DNA of 64,000 bases from Psychrosphaera haliotis. Its GTDB lineage: Bacteria; Pseudomonadota; Gammaproteobacteria; Enterobacterales; Alteromonadaceae. The DNA is taken from contig NZ_WOCD01000003.1 of the NCBI RefSeq assembly GCF_009728465.1, positions 744,001 through 808,000 of the forward strand. The letters are read 5' to 3'. Below, one piece after another: positions 27,545-38,061 of this stretch; position 1 is the stretch's first letter, and each line of letters opens with the position of its first letter. A model generated the notes under the pieces. The model ran no database searches, was not told the origin of the DNA, and worked only from the letters and a program-made list of their open reading frames with translations. The position numbers were made by a program, and so were the translations under genes.

Positions 27545-28918
27545 TTATTTTAACTTAGGAAAACCACCTGGCATTTTTGGCATTCCGCCACCCATACCGC
27601 GCATCATTTTCATTAAGCCGCCGCCTTTCATTTTTTTCATCATTTTTTGCATTTGAGTAAATTGCTTCAACAGACGGTTTACGTCTTGTACCTGCGTTCC
27701 ACTACCTGCAGCAATACGACGCTTTCTTGAACCTTTAATGACTTCAGGATGCTTTCGCTCTTTTTTAGTCATAGAGTTAATGATGGCTTCCATTTGATTA
27801 AACTGCTTATCATTAACTTGCCCTTTTACGGCATCAGGAATATTTCCCATGCCTGGCATCTTGTCCATTAAACTAGACATACCACCCATGCCGCGCATTT
27901 GCGTTAGCTGGTCTTTAAAGTCTTCTAAGTCAAAGCCTTGACCTTTCATCACTTTTTTAGCGACTTTCTCAGCTTTGTCTTTATCTATTTTAGATTCAAT
28001 TTGCTCAACAAGGGACAGTACGTCGCCCATGCCTAAAATACGACTAGCAATACGCTCAGGATGGAACGGGTCTAACGCATCAATCTTCTCACCCATACCA
28101 ATAAACTTAATTGGTTTACCGGTAATATGACGTATCGACAGTGCAGCACCACCTCTTGCATCACCATCAGCTTTAGTAAGGATGACACCGGTTAAAGGAA
28201 GCGCCTCATTAAACGCCTTAGCTGTGTTTGCGGCATCTTGACCTGTCATTGCATCAACAACAAATAAAGTTTCAACTGGGTTTACAGCAGCATGCAGGTC
28301 TTTAATTTCACCCATCATGGCTTCATCAATGGCCAAACGACCAGCGGTATCTACCAGTAACACATCAAAGAATTTTTTCTTCGCGTGAGCAATCGCACCA
28401 TTAACAATATCAATAGGCTTTTGTTCAACTGTACTTGGGAAAAACTCTACATCTACTTCTGCTGCAAGCGTTTCTAACTGTTTTATCGCAGCCGGGCGAT
28501 AAACGTCAGCACTCACAACCAATACAGATTTCTTTTTCTTTTCTTTAAGGAACTTAGCTAACTTACCTACCGATGTTGTTTTACCAGCACCTTGTAAACC
28601 CGCCATCATTACAACCGCTGGAGGTTGAGCAGCAAGATTTAAGTCTTCGTTTTTTTCGCCCATGGCTTTTTCAAGCTCACCCTGAACAATCTTAACGAAT
28701 ACTTGGCCTGGAGTTAGGCTCTTACCAACTTCTTCACCTACCGCTCTTTCTTTTACGGATTTAACGAATTCTCTCACTACTGGTAAGGCTACGTCGGCTT
28801 CTAATAAAGCCATACGAACTTCACGCAGAGTGTCTTTAATATTGTCTTCTGTCAGACGGCCGCGACCACTGATTTTTTTCAATGAAGCGGATAAACGATC
28901 GGATAAATTACTAAACAT
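27545..28918 (-). CDS. ffh: Signal recognition particle protein Ffh
   Basis: SRP54 homologue that binds 4.5S RNA and signal sequences on nascent inner-membrane proteins and docks with FtsY. 457 residues: N domain (1-85), G domain with P-loop GLQGAGKTTSVGKL (about 108), DTAGRLAID and TKADGDARGG, then a Met-rich M domain ending in a MMKKMKGGGLMKMMRGMGGG-type tail. Monocistronic between its terminator and a divergent region shared with the ccsA-like gene. The ribosome-binding site is weak. Confidence 0.98.
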   Translation of the reverse strand: MFSNLSDRLSASLKKISGRGRLTEDNIKDTLREVRMALLEADVALPVVREFVKSVKERAVGEEVGKSLTPGQVFVKIVQGELEKAMGEKNEDLNLAAQPPAVVMMAGLQGAGKTTSVGKLAKFLKEKKKKSVLVVSADVYRPAAIKQLETLAAEVDVEFFPSTVEQKPIDIVNGAIAHAKKKFFDVLLVDTAGRLAIDEAMMGEIKDLHAAVNPVETLFVVDAMTGQDAANTAKAFNEALPLTGVILTKADGDARGGAALSIRHITGKPIKFIGMGEKIDALDPFHPERIASRILGMGDVLSLVEQIESKIDKDKAEKVAKKVMKGQGFDLEDFKDQLTQMRGMGGMSSLMDKMPGMGNIPDAVKGQVNDKQFNQMEAIINSMTKKERKHPEVIKGSRKRRIAAGSGTQVQDVNRLLKQFTQMQKMMKKMKGGGLMKMMRGMGGGMPKMPGGFPKLK

Positions 28919-29135
28919 GAATTATCGCTGCTCTTTATAATGACTCAGTAATAATGAATTTATTACTATATTTAAATGTACTATTGGGGCGATTATATAC
29001 AGGTGCAAGATTAAAATATAGTTAAGCACCCATCAAAGTGCCTAACTGGCATTTCTTTTATAGTTTATGATTAACTTTCATGTTATTTTTCTGTCTCTTG
29101 TTTGCAAATAAAAGAACATATTTAAGGAATCCACA

Positions 29136-29945
29136 GTGACGTTTATTGAGTTAGGCCTAATAACTTGTTTTATTGGCTTTTTAGCGAGCTCAGTGTTGTG
29201 TGCCAAATCTATTTACTCTAAAAGTGCGACGAACGCTAAAGCGATTTTGTTGGTTTCAGTTTTATCCACTGCCATTCAACTAGTTATTGCTAGACAAGCA
29301 TTGTATATAGACAATCAAATCCACTTGTCACTCGCCTCTATGTCCTTATTAATTGCAGGACTAATTAACTTAGCCGTTGTGGTTCGTTCTATAAAACAGC
29401 TAAATCCAATGATGATTATTGTTACTACCGGATTTTCAGCATTACTCAGCTTACTACTACTAGCAACTCCGCTAAGCTCAGCTTTATATACTGGGGGAGT
29501 TACGGCATCTTCTATTGCACTTGTGGTTCATATTGCGTTATCAGTAGGTGCATATTGTATTTTAGTCATGGCTTCCTTATACGCCATCCAATTTCACTAC
29601 ATCGACTCAAAGTTGAAAGCTAAAACCTTGTCACTTAACTCATTTTTACCTCCGCTAAACATTGTTGAGCGACAGCATTTTAATTTAATGGCATTGGGCC
29701 TTGTTTTACTTACCGCCGCTTTGCTTACAGGCTTTATGTTTTTAGATACCATGTTATCCAAAGAATATGCACATAAAACCGCATTATCACTTATTGCTTG
29801 GGGTATATTTTTAATATTAACCATAGGCCATAAAGTTTACGGCTGGCGCGGCACAAATAGCGCATTTGCCACCGTAATTGCTGCTGTTATACTGTCGTTG
29901 GCTTATTTTGGTAGTCGCTTTGTAAAAGAGATACTTTTAAACTAA
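29136..29945 (+). CDS. CcsA/YpjD-family inner-membrane protein
   Basis: A 269-residue protein with about eight hydrophobic segments and a cytochrome-c-assembly (CcsA-like) core. In Gammaproteobacteria this gene sits between ffh and corB and is named ypjD (CorE). The conserved His-bearing VHIALSVGAYCILVMASLY and the ALGLVLLTAALLTGF segment support the family. Haem handling is known only for CcsA relatives, so the role here is unproven; linkage to corB suggests a part in Mg/Co efflux. The start is GTG after AAGGAATCCACA. Confidence 0.88.
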   Translation: MTFIELGLITCFIGFLASSVLCAKSIYSKSATNAKAILLVSVLSTAIQLVIARQALYIDNQIHLSLASMSLLIAGLINLAVVVRSIKQLNPMMIIVTTGFSALLSLLLLATPLSSALYTGGVTASSIALVVHIALSVGAYCILVMASLYAIQFHYIDSKLKAKTLSLNSFLPPLNIVERQHFNLMALGLVLLTAALLTGFMFLDTMLSKEYAHKTALSLIAWGIFLILTIGHKVYGWRGTNSAFATVIAAVILSLAYFGSRFVKEILLN

Positions 29946-29991
29946 ATCACTCATACTAAATTTTACGTAACACTATATAGGAAACACCTGC

Positions 29992-31266
29992 TTGGACGAC
30001 ATATCAACGAGTACGCTATTTATTGCACTAGCGGCACTTATCTTTGTTTCTGCATATTTTTCAAGTTCTGAAACTGGCCTTATGGCACTCAACAAGTATC
30101 GCTTGAAGCACCTTCAAAACGAAGGGCACAAAGGAGCAATTCGCGTTTCAAAAATGATGGAGCGTCCAGATCAATTAATTGGCCTGATCCTAATTGGTAA
30201 TAACTTAGTGAACATTGGCGCGTCATTTCTTGCAGCCGAAATTGGCCAGCGACTATACGGTGACGTTGGACTTGCTGTTGCAGCCTTCGTTTTAACTTTT
30301 ATTATCTTAATTTTTGCCGAAGTAACGCCAAAAACTTTAGCTGCGTTACACCCAGAAAAAATTGCCTACCCAAGCTCTTGGGTTCTCAATATATTGATGA
30401 AAATACTCTACCCATTTGTATTAATTGTAAATTACATCACAAATGGCATTTTGATTATGCTTAGAATTAGCGCCAAAGATAGGCAGGAACACAGCTTAAG
30501 TAGTGAAGAGTTAAGGACTGTAGTTAATGAGTCCGGCGGTCTTTTAGAAGACAAACATCAAAACATGTTGGTGAATCTTTTAGATATTGAAAATATAACT
30601 GTAGAAGACATCATGGTGCCTAGAAATGAGATTTATGCGCTAGATATCAATGATGACTGGAAAGACTTACAACGCGGTCTTACCAACGCACAGCATACGC
30701 GATTATTATTGTATCGTGACAACATTGACGATGCCGTGGGCTTTATTCATGTGCGTGACGCGCTACGCTTACTATCAAAAGACGACTTTACTAAGAACAA
30801 CTTGTTACGAGCGGTACGTGAAATTTATTTCACCCCTGAAGGCACTTCAATTATTACCTTGATGCAAAAGCTACAACAAAACAAAGAACGTATTGGTTTA
30901 GTTGTTGATGAATATGGTGATATTCAGGGTTTGTTTACTTTAGAAGATATTTTAGAAGAAATCGTTGGTGACTTTACAACGGGTATTGCGGTTTACACCA
31001 GCGACGAAGTTGAAGAACAAAAAGATGGCTCTTTTGTCATTGAAGGTAGCGCGAATATTCGTGAAATCAATAAAGAAATGACTTGGGACCTTCCGATTGA
31101 TGGACCGAAAACAATCAACGGTCTAATTCTAGAGTTTATGGAAGAAATTCCTGAGATTGGCGTTTGTATTAACATTTCAGGCTATCCAATCGAAATTATT
31201 GATGTAGATGACAATAAAGTTTCTAAGGCAAAAATACACCCTCCTGAAACAAGTTCGAACGATTAA
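29992..31266 (+). CDS. corB: CorB-type CNNM/CBS membrane protein
   Basis: A 424-residue member of the UPF0053/CNNM family linked to Mg2+ and Co2+ transport. In order: a DUF21 membrane domain (1-190, with SAYFSSSETGLMALN and the LIGNNLVNIGAS helix), a CBS pair (about 205-335, with DIMVPRNEI and VVDEYGDIQGLFTLEDILEEIVGD), and a CorC/HlyC C-terminal domain (about 345-420). The TTG start at 29992 is preceded by TAGGAAACACCTGC. It lies 46 bp after ypjD. The terminator overlaps the 3' end of the convergent NRPS gene. Confidence 0.92.
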   Translation: MDDISTSTLFIALAALIFVSAYFSSSETGLMALNKYRLKHLQNEGHKGAIRVSKMMERPDQLIGLILIGNNLVNIGASFLAAEIGQRLYGDVGLAVAAFVLTFIILIFAEVTPKTLAALHPEKIAYPSSWVLNILMKILYPFVLIVNYITNGILIMLRISAKDRQEHSLSSEELRTVVNESGGLLEDKHQNMLVNLLDIENITVEDIMVPRNEIYALDINDDWKDLQRGLTNAQHTRLLLYRDNIDDAVGFIHVRDALRLLSKDDFTKNNLLRAVREIYFTPEGTSIITLMQKLQQNKERIGLVVDEYGDIQGLFTLEDILEEIVGDFTTGIAVYTSDEVEEQKDGSFVIEGSANIREINKEMTWDLPIDGPKTINGLILEFMEEIPEIGVCINISGYPIEIIDVDDNKVSKAKIHPPETSSND

Positions 31267-31276
31267 CTTCAAAAAC

Positions 31277-31303
31277 AAGACAGCCTAATCGCTGTCTTTT
31301 TTA
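31277..31303 (+). terminator. Terminator of corB, overlapping the NRPS 3' end
   Basis: The stem AAGACAGC / GCTGTCTT with a 6-nt loop is followed by TTTTATTTATTT. The last codons and stop of the NRPS gene (stop 31285-31287) lie inside the hairpin. Confidence 0.85.
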
Positions 31304-34300
31304 TTTATTTCACGTTTCAAAACATTGGCCAGTTGATCTACCTTTCCAGGTTCAAAAAAATGACTGTGAGACGTTTCTATCTCTACTTCCTTTAACCTGC
31401 CATTCATGACCTTTCTCCAACCGCCAAGCAAAGCGCCATGTATCCATCGATAGGCCGATGATTTGATGAGAACAGTATCACCATCGTAAGGTGCCAAAAC
31501 GTGATTTCGCATTGCTGAAACTTGCATTAACAAGCCTCTATCTTGTATCGCGCTGAGTACTTTGGAGCCTGATGTCCTTTGTCTTGCCGCGTGCAATTTA
31601 GCCAACACACTGGCTAACCCCTGCCATAACCAGATTATTACGAGCGGCATTTTCATCAATATCGTATCAACAATAAATACCGTTTTTACTTCAATGCCTC
31701 TTAAGCGTAAATTTCGAGCCGTTTCAACTGCTACAAGTCCACCAACCGAAAAACCAGCTAAATAAATAGACTTACTTCCTCGACTCGCAATCTTATCAGC
31801 GTAAAGAGCCGCTAACTCTTGAATCGATATTTTTTTTGTTGAACCCGGTGGTTGCAACATATGTAAATCGGATACGCCATTCATACAATTAGCCAGTGAC
31901 TTAAATCTTAGTAAATCACCATTGCCTGAAGCGGCCACATATAAACTAGCAGTGCGAGTTGTATCGCCTAAACTAACGAGTAAATTTGGTTTATTCAGTT
32001 CGCCATTTATACACTCGACTAAGCTGGCAACGGTGGGATTTGCCACCAATTGGTGCAAAGATAATTTTTTGTTTACTATATTTTCAATGTCGTTGAGCGC
32101 CACAACGGCAGTCAATGAATCGGCTCCAGCTTCAAAAAAGTGACTATTTACATGCAGTGAGTCATTTCCCAATGCTTTTTTCCACAATTCAAGAATCTTT
32201 GTTTCTAAGTCGCCAATCGGCTCTCGTGCGGTCTTTAACACCTCCACTGAATGAATAATAGGTAGCTCTTTATAATCTATCTTTTCATTATCGGTTAAAG
32301 GCATGTTATCTATCATCATTATTCTTTGCGGCAACATGTAGTCTGGTAATAGCTGCGCAAGCTGACTTCTAACGGTCTCTAATGCAATTGATTGCTTAGT
32401 GCTATACCAAGCATGAATACTCTCAGATGTATTTCCTTTTACCAGCTTACAAGCGGCCTGGACCACACCTGGAACAGATAAAATAGCATTTTCTATTTCA
32501 TTAAGTTCAATACGATAACCGCGAAGTTTAATTTGCCTATCACTTCGGCCAGAAAAATGAAGCACACCGTCACAGTCAAGCCAACCTAAGTCACCAGTTT
32601 TATATAATGTTGCATGGCCTAATAAAGGCGGCTCAAAGTGTCGGAATTTTTGATTTGTTTCTTTATCATTGCCAACGTAACCGTTCGCTAAGCTAGCCCC
32701 AGCAATATAAACCTCTCCAGTAACACCAAATGGCTGAACTTGATCTCTTTCATTTAAAATGACTATTTGAGTATTGGCTATCGCTTTGCCAACAGGCATA
32801 TTTCGGCTTTGAACCGCTTGAGGATGCACATGCCATGAAGTACAAAAAATAGTTGCCTCTGTGGGTCCATATACATTGTATAACTGAGCGCCCGTTACTT
32901 CACCAAAACGTTGCGCAATTTCATACGAAAGAACCTCCCCACCACAGCAACACACGCGTAACGGTAAACTTTGGTTGGGTATCAAACCATCTATAAATCT
33001 GGCTAAGGTTGAGGGCACAAAAGCCATCATAGTTGCATTAAACTTTACTAATAACGACGGTAACCACTCTGGTAGCAACCTTCCTGCTTTAGGAAATGCA
33101 ACACTTCCACCTGCCATTAATGGCACTAGCATTTCTATTAATGAAGGGTCAAAATTAATTTGTGTTGCTTGCAGTGACCGATCACTTGAGGTGATGCCCC
33201 AGTTTTCTACTATCCAATTTAAGCGATTTTTTAATGCCAAATGGCCAACTGATACCCCTTTAGGTTGCCCTGTTGTGCCTGAGGTAAACAGCGTATATGC
33301 CGTTTTACAATTTATTTGATTAAACTTAACAAGATCACCAAGCGGGTAACTCTGCTTTATAAGATCAGCCAGCTCAATAACAACCAGATGACCGTTAAAT
33401 TTTCGCTCATTCTCACTATTTACAAACACCGCTGTGCAATTTGTTTGTTTTTGAATGCTGGCAATTCGAGAGTCAGGCCAGTCTAAATCAATTGGTACAA
33501 ATACCGCGCCCATAAAGCTACACGCTAACATAGCAACCACAACTTCAGGCCCACGAGTTAAACCAAGAACTACTGAGTCTCCCGCTTTCACCTCTGCTTT
33601 TAAAAGCTCTTCAGCTAACAAGGCTGCCGCGATTACTAATTGTTGATAATTAACTTCGATTTGATCTGAAGTTAAGGCGACACTTTTTGGCACAACCAAG
33701 GACGTGTTAATTATGTTTTGCGCAAATGTTTCGTGGTCGAGTTTAGTCACGCCTCGTTCGTATTGTTTTACTTTTAATGCCAGTTCAGCAGGTGCACATA
33801 ACTCTAGTTGCGAAACGGTTTTGTTCTCAATTATTAGCTGTTCGGCAATACTAACTAGCCGAGCGCCAAACCAATCACTTTCTGCAGCAGAAAAGAAGTT
33901 ACTACCGCTTTCAATAACCATTTCAATATCTTTAGCATCTAGAAAATTACAGAGTGAAATAGCTAGCGGATATCGGCTAAACGGGTTAAAAGTCTGTTTT
34001 GTCTCCGACAGTACTGCATCCCCAAATTGGCATGAAAATTCAAATTCTTCATATGAAAAAATAATATCAAACAATCTATCCCTGCCACTCTTAACCACTT
34101 CAAGTCTTTTGGCTTGTTCACTCAAGGGGTATTTAGCATGCCGGTAAGACTTTTTTAGACGTCGAGCAATTTGCTCCACTAAATCTACAAAACTCATCTC
34201 TTTGCTGTAACTAATACTAATAGGTAAAACAGAAACAAACATGCCTATCGTATCTTTGTATTTTTTGCCGCCTCTATTTAAATTTGGAACGCCAATGGTG

Positions 34301-35099
34301 AGCTCTGATAGGTTCTGTGTTTCAAAAAGTAGATAGCAATTAATGCAATATAGATCTGAAAAGGCGTGCTCTGATTTAACTTAGCAAAACGAGAGATAGC
34401 GTCACCTAAATAAGATTGAATATGGTGTTTTGAAATATAGGCCTTTGCCAGTTCGCCGGTTTTATTGCTTGGTTGCCCGTAACGTTCAAAAAACAATGGG
34501 TCTGGTAGTGCCGAAAAGCTTTCTTTCCAATAGGCTTCGTCACTTTGAAAAATCCGCCCTTCTAGATACTCGTTTGAGTCTTTTACAAATTGTAAGTAAT
34601 CAATTTTATTTGGTGATAATTGAACATTATTGCTTAAAACTCGTTGGTAACAATCGGCCCATTTTCGAGGAGTAATTGACAAACTCCAACCATCCATCGC
34701 CGTATGCATTGCTTGTATAACTAAATAATATTCGTCCTTTGCCTTTTTTAATAAAGCATAACGTACCGGAGCATCAGTACGTAAATCAAACTCACATGAC
34801 ATCCACTTTTGCTGCCAATCCATGCAAGCCTGTTCTGGATTACTGTTGCTCGTTAAATCCACGTACTCAAACTTTGGCAAATATGATTGCAATAGTTGCT
34901 GATAGCCTGAAATATTTGGTATTAACCTTAGTGCTTCATTCTCACTAACTAGTAGCTCTAAAGACTGTTGTAGCGAAGATTGATCAATTGCGCCTTTAAG
35001 TTCCGCATAACCGCCAATATTTAAGTGTTGCGGATCTGACCAAGCTAACCATTCAGTCCAAATTTCCTTTTGTGGTACAGATAATGGTATTGAAGTCAT
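31285..35099 (-). pseudogene. Single-module NRPS, C-A-T-TE (EntF-like architecture), one-base frameshift
   Basis: With one added base the gene encodes 1271 residues. The condensation domain (1 to about 430) begins SVPQKEIWTEWLAW and has MHTAMDG, keeping the catalytic second His of HHxxxDG. The adenylation domain shows LFTSGTTGQPKG, NVYGPTEAT, YKTGDL and the Lys in NEKIDYKEL. The thiolation domain has GADSL with its Ser. The thioesterase has GFSVGG and a late His in SHSHFFEP. The frame breaks at TTTTT (plus-strand A's 34324-34328): a sixth T joins AIYF to ETQNLSELTIGVPN. Aligned by eye to GrsA, the specificity code reads D-P-I-A-C-C-V-I-F-K, with the amino-acid-binding Asp kept but no known substrate recognised. 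It starts 1 nt after the patatin stop. No PPTase or exporter is adjacent. Confidence 0.9.
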
Positions 35100-35100
35100 T

Positions 35101-36884
35101 CTACAACCCTGCCTGTTCCTTTAATTCAGCTATGTGTTCCAACGTAAATTGGTAGCCCACTTCTATAATTTGCTCGGCTTTTTTATAGTCCATAATTTTA
35201 TACTCAGATAGCGGAGGCTCTAGGTATATGTCGGCACCACGTTTGGTTTGTTGACGCTGTGATAAACCGCCAATATGAGCAACTTGCATCAATATATCTA
35301 CAATACCTGGCAAGGTATCCTGTTTGCGACTGAAGTGAGACTTCACTTTTTTCCATGTATTTAACTCAAGCGTTTCTGTGTCTACGGAAAAGCGTCCTCG
35401 CACATCCACATCAATGGCAATGACTAAACCATTACCTCGACGTCGCTCTAATGGTGTACTCAGTCTTTGACGCATCGCTTTTACTGGCACGTTCTCTAAT
35501 ATTGCACCATCCACCAATAAGTTACCTTCACTTATCACCGGCGGAAATAGCCCTGCAGGGGAGTTGCTTGCAAGTACGGCTTTCCATAGAGGACCATGAT
35601 CAAGTACCGCCGTTTCTGCGTCAGTAAGATTGCATGCTGCGGCAAAAAAAGGTGTCCACAAATTCTCAATATTAATATCGCCTAACGCTTCCTGAAATGC
35701 GCCAGATAAATTTCTATTAGACATAATTGAAACAACTGGGAATGTCAGCTTCATCCCGCCTTTTGCATGCTTTAATATCTCTAGATGGATTTGTTCTCGG
35801 GGAACCCCAGCAACATAACTTGCACCTATTAACGCCCCCATACTGTTACCACCAATAATATCAATGGGAATGCCCGCTTCTTCAAAGGCCTTGATAACTC
35901 CTAAGTGTGCAAAACCTCTTGCCCCACCGCCACCAAGTACTAGCCCGACGGCTTTTTCTAATAGAAAACGTGACAGCCGCTGAAAGTCGCCTAATTGACT
36001 GTATTTAACAGGATAAACACGTTCTGCATCGCGTTCTTTATTCCATAATAGGCGATCGGCTGAAAAGGTAGTTTTATCTGGAAAACTAAAGCTAAGTGAC
36101 GTCGCATCAACAAAAAGTTAGGGTGTTCGAGTAAACTATTCTCAATTGGAGATAACTCGGTTGATAACGACCCGTCCGCTACTAGAACCAATTGATCTGC
36201 ATGTTCAAAGTTCGCTTTTTGTTTATCATCAAAGGTAGGGGCGCCTTTAAAAACAATATAATCATTAATGGATTCTATTTGATCTAATTCTCGGCCATGA
36301 CTTTCTACATCTTCAAAGTAGTGACCATCGAGTACTTGGCATTTCCCATATTCAGACAGAGCAATGTATAAATTGTCGCTAAACGCATTTACATCTATAG
36401 AATCGTGAATAGGCAATATATAAAAACTTTGGGCGCGACGTCGTTTATCAACTTGCCGCTCGTGACGTAAATGGCGGTATATTGCATTTGAAAATGCTCG
36501 ATTGAGCTCTACTGGAAACTGTTTTACTAACTCTTCATATTGCGGGTAATCTAATATCGCAACCACTGATTCTCTAGTTGCCGATATATCAGCGGTTCTG
36601 GCTTGCCTTAAGATCATACTGGTTTCACCAATACAATCACCAGGTAATACTTCGTTATACATGAGTTTGTTACCATCATGTATTGTTCTGCTGACCCGTA
36701 AGCGTCCACTCACCAACAAAAATAATGAGTCAGCGTCGGAGCCTTCTTTAATAAACTTTGTGCCGCCTGGCACCGTCTCTAAACGCAAAGATTTAGCAAG
36801 CTCCAATAGCACCTCAGCAGACAATTCACTAAAGTCATTACTGGCTTTTAATAACTCAAATAACTCGCTAGTGGAAACTGTCAT
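35101..36884 (-). pseudogene. cNMP-binding-domain patatin-like phospholipase (NTE type), one-base frameshift
   Basis: With one added base the gene encodes 594 residues. The N-terminus is a cyclic-nucleotide-binding fold (about 12-130: FIKEGSDADSLFLLVSGRLR, PGDCIGETSMILRQARTADI). A middle region with RHLRHE follows, then a patatin lipase domain (about 315-560) with oxyanion loop LGGGGARGF, nucleophile GNSMG and Asp in LVDGAI. The domain order matches bacterial neuropathy-target-esterase relatives. The reading frame breaks at TTTTT (plus-strand A's 36112-36116). A sixth T gives NFFVDATSLSFSFPDKTTF and carries on without stops into the patatin core. A lipid esterase is expected; the effector may be a cyclic nucleotide or another ligand. 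Confidence 0.88.
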
Positions 36885-36971
36885 TTTGGTCCTTGCTTAA
36901 ATTATAAACCCTTATAAATTTATCATGGCAGATTTAAATTCGTTTGTCGCCTATGGAAAAGCCTTAGAAAC

Positions 36972-37004
36972 AAAAAAACCTTGCTGAAAAACAAGGCTTT
37001 TTTT
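36972..37004 (-). terminator. Terminator of the hppD-VOC-FAH operon
   Basis: On the reverse strand, CCTTG pairs with CAAGG within long A and T runs; the hairpin ends in seven T, 37 bp after the FAH stop. Confidence 0.85.
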
Positions 37005-37040
37005 ATTTGATGTAAAGCGTATTTTAAATACGTTGCTGCA

Positions 37041-38051
37041 TTAGCTTTGCTTTACTAGGTCTTGGTTTATTTGACCGAATATAGATTCGCCTGACTTATC
37101 AAACATTTCAATTTTGATATTATCACCAAACTGCATAAACGCTGTTTTAGGTGCACCATGATTAATTGTTTCAATCATACGGATTTCCGCTAAACAGCTG
37201 TAACCTACTCCACCTTCAGCAACTGGCTTTCCTGGGCCGCCATCTAGTTTATTAGACACAGTACCTGAACCAATTACAGTACCCGCACATAATGGACGAG
37301 TACGTGCAGCATGCGCTACTAGTTGGCCAAAGTTAAATGTCATATCAACACCGGCTTCTGGCTTACCAAACATTTCGTTGTTTAAAGTAGAAACAAGCGG
37401 TAACGACAGTTTACCGTCAGACCATGCATCACCTAACTGTTTAGGTGTTACACAAACCGGAGCAAAGGCACTAGAAGGTTTAGATTGGAAGAAACCAAAG
37501 CCTTTGCCTAGTTCGTTAGGGATAAGCCCACGTAAAGAAACGTCGTTAACAATCATGATTAGTTTGATGTGGTTAAGCGCGTCTTCTGCACTTACGCCCA
37601 TAGGGACATCATCAGTGATAATTGCAACTTCAGCTTCAAAATCAACACCAAAACCTTCTGTCGTTGGCATTACTATTGGAGACTGTGGCGCTAAAAAGCT
37701 GTCTGAACCACCTTGGTACATTAGAGGGTCGGTCCAGAAACTCGCTGGCATTTCTGCATTCCTCGCTTTACGAACAAGCTCTACGTGGTTTACATACGCA
37801 GAACCGTCAGCCCATTGATATGCACGCGGTAATGGAGAGTGACAGTCGGCTTGATTAAAATCTTCACCAGCAACTTCGCCACTTTCTAGCTTTGAAAATA
37901 ACGCTTGTAACTTAGGCTCTGCATCAGACCAATTATCGATAGCGGCTTGCATCGTTGGTGCAACATCTGTCGCTGAAATCATTTTTGTTAGGCTTGAGTT
38001 AACAACCACTAGCTGACCGTCACGACCAGACTTTAAACTTGCTAATTTCAT
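37041..38051 (-). CDS. Fumarylacetoacetase-family hydrolase
   Basis: A 336-residue protein of the FAH family, which cleaves fumarylacetoacetate to fumarate and acetoacetate as the last step of homogentisate catabolism. An N-terminal FAA_hydrolase_N-like domain (MKLASLKSGRDGQLVVV) is followed by the catalytic domain. The latter has metal ligands in FGVDFEAEVAIITDDV and IMIVNDVSLRGLIPNELGKG, and GTVIGSGTVSN later on. It is 10 bp downstream of the VOC gene and belongs to the hppD operon. Maleylacetoacetate could also be a substrate for some relatives. Confidence 0.93.
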   Translation of the reverse strand: MKLASLKSGRDGQLVVVNSSLTKMISATDVAPTMQAAIDNWSDAEPKLQALFSKLESGEVAGEDFNQADCHSPLPRAYQWADGSAYVNHVELVRKARNAEMPASFWTDPLMYQGGSDSFLAPQSPIVMPTTEGFGVDFEAEVAIITDDVPMGVSAEDALNHIKLIMIVNDVSLRGLIPNELGKGFGFFQSKPSSAFAPVCVTPKQLGDAWSDGKLSLPLVSTLNNEMFGKPEAGVDMTFNFGQLVAHAARTRPLCAGTVIGSGTVSNKLDGGPGKPVAEGGVGYSCLAEIRMIETINHGAPKTAFMQFGDNIKIEMFDKSGESIFGQINQDLVKQS

Positions 38052-38061
38052 TAATTATTCC

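Noticed and set aside
33704-34147. 147-residue plus-strand open frame inside the NRPS gene
   Set aside because: Antisense to conserved condensation and adenylation sequence; Ser-rich translation without family features.
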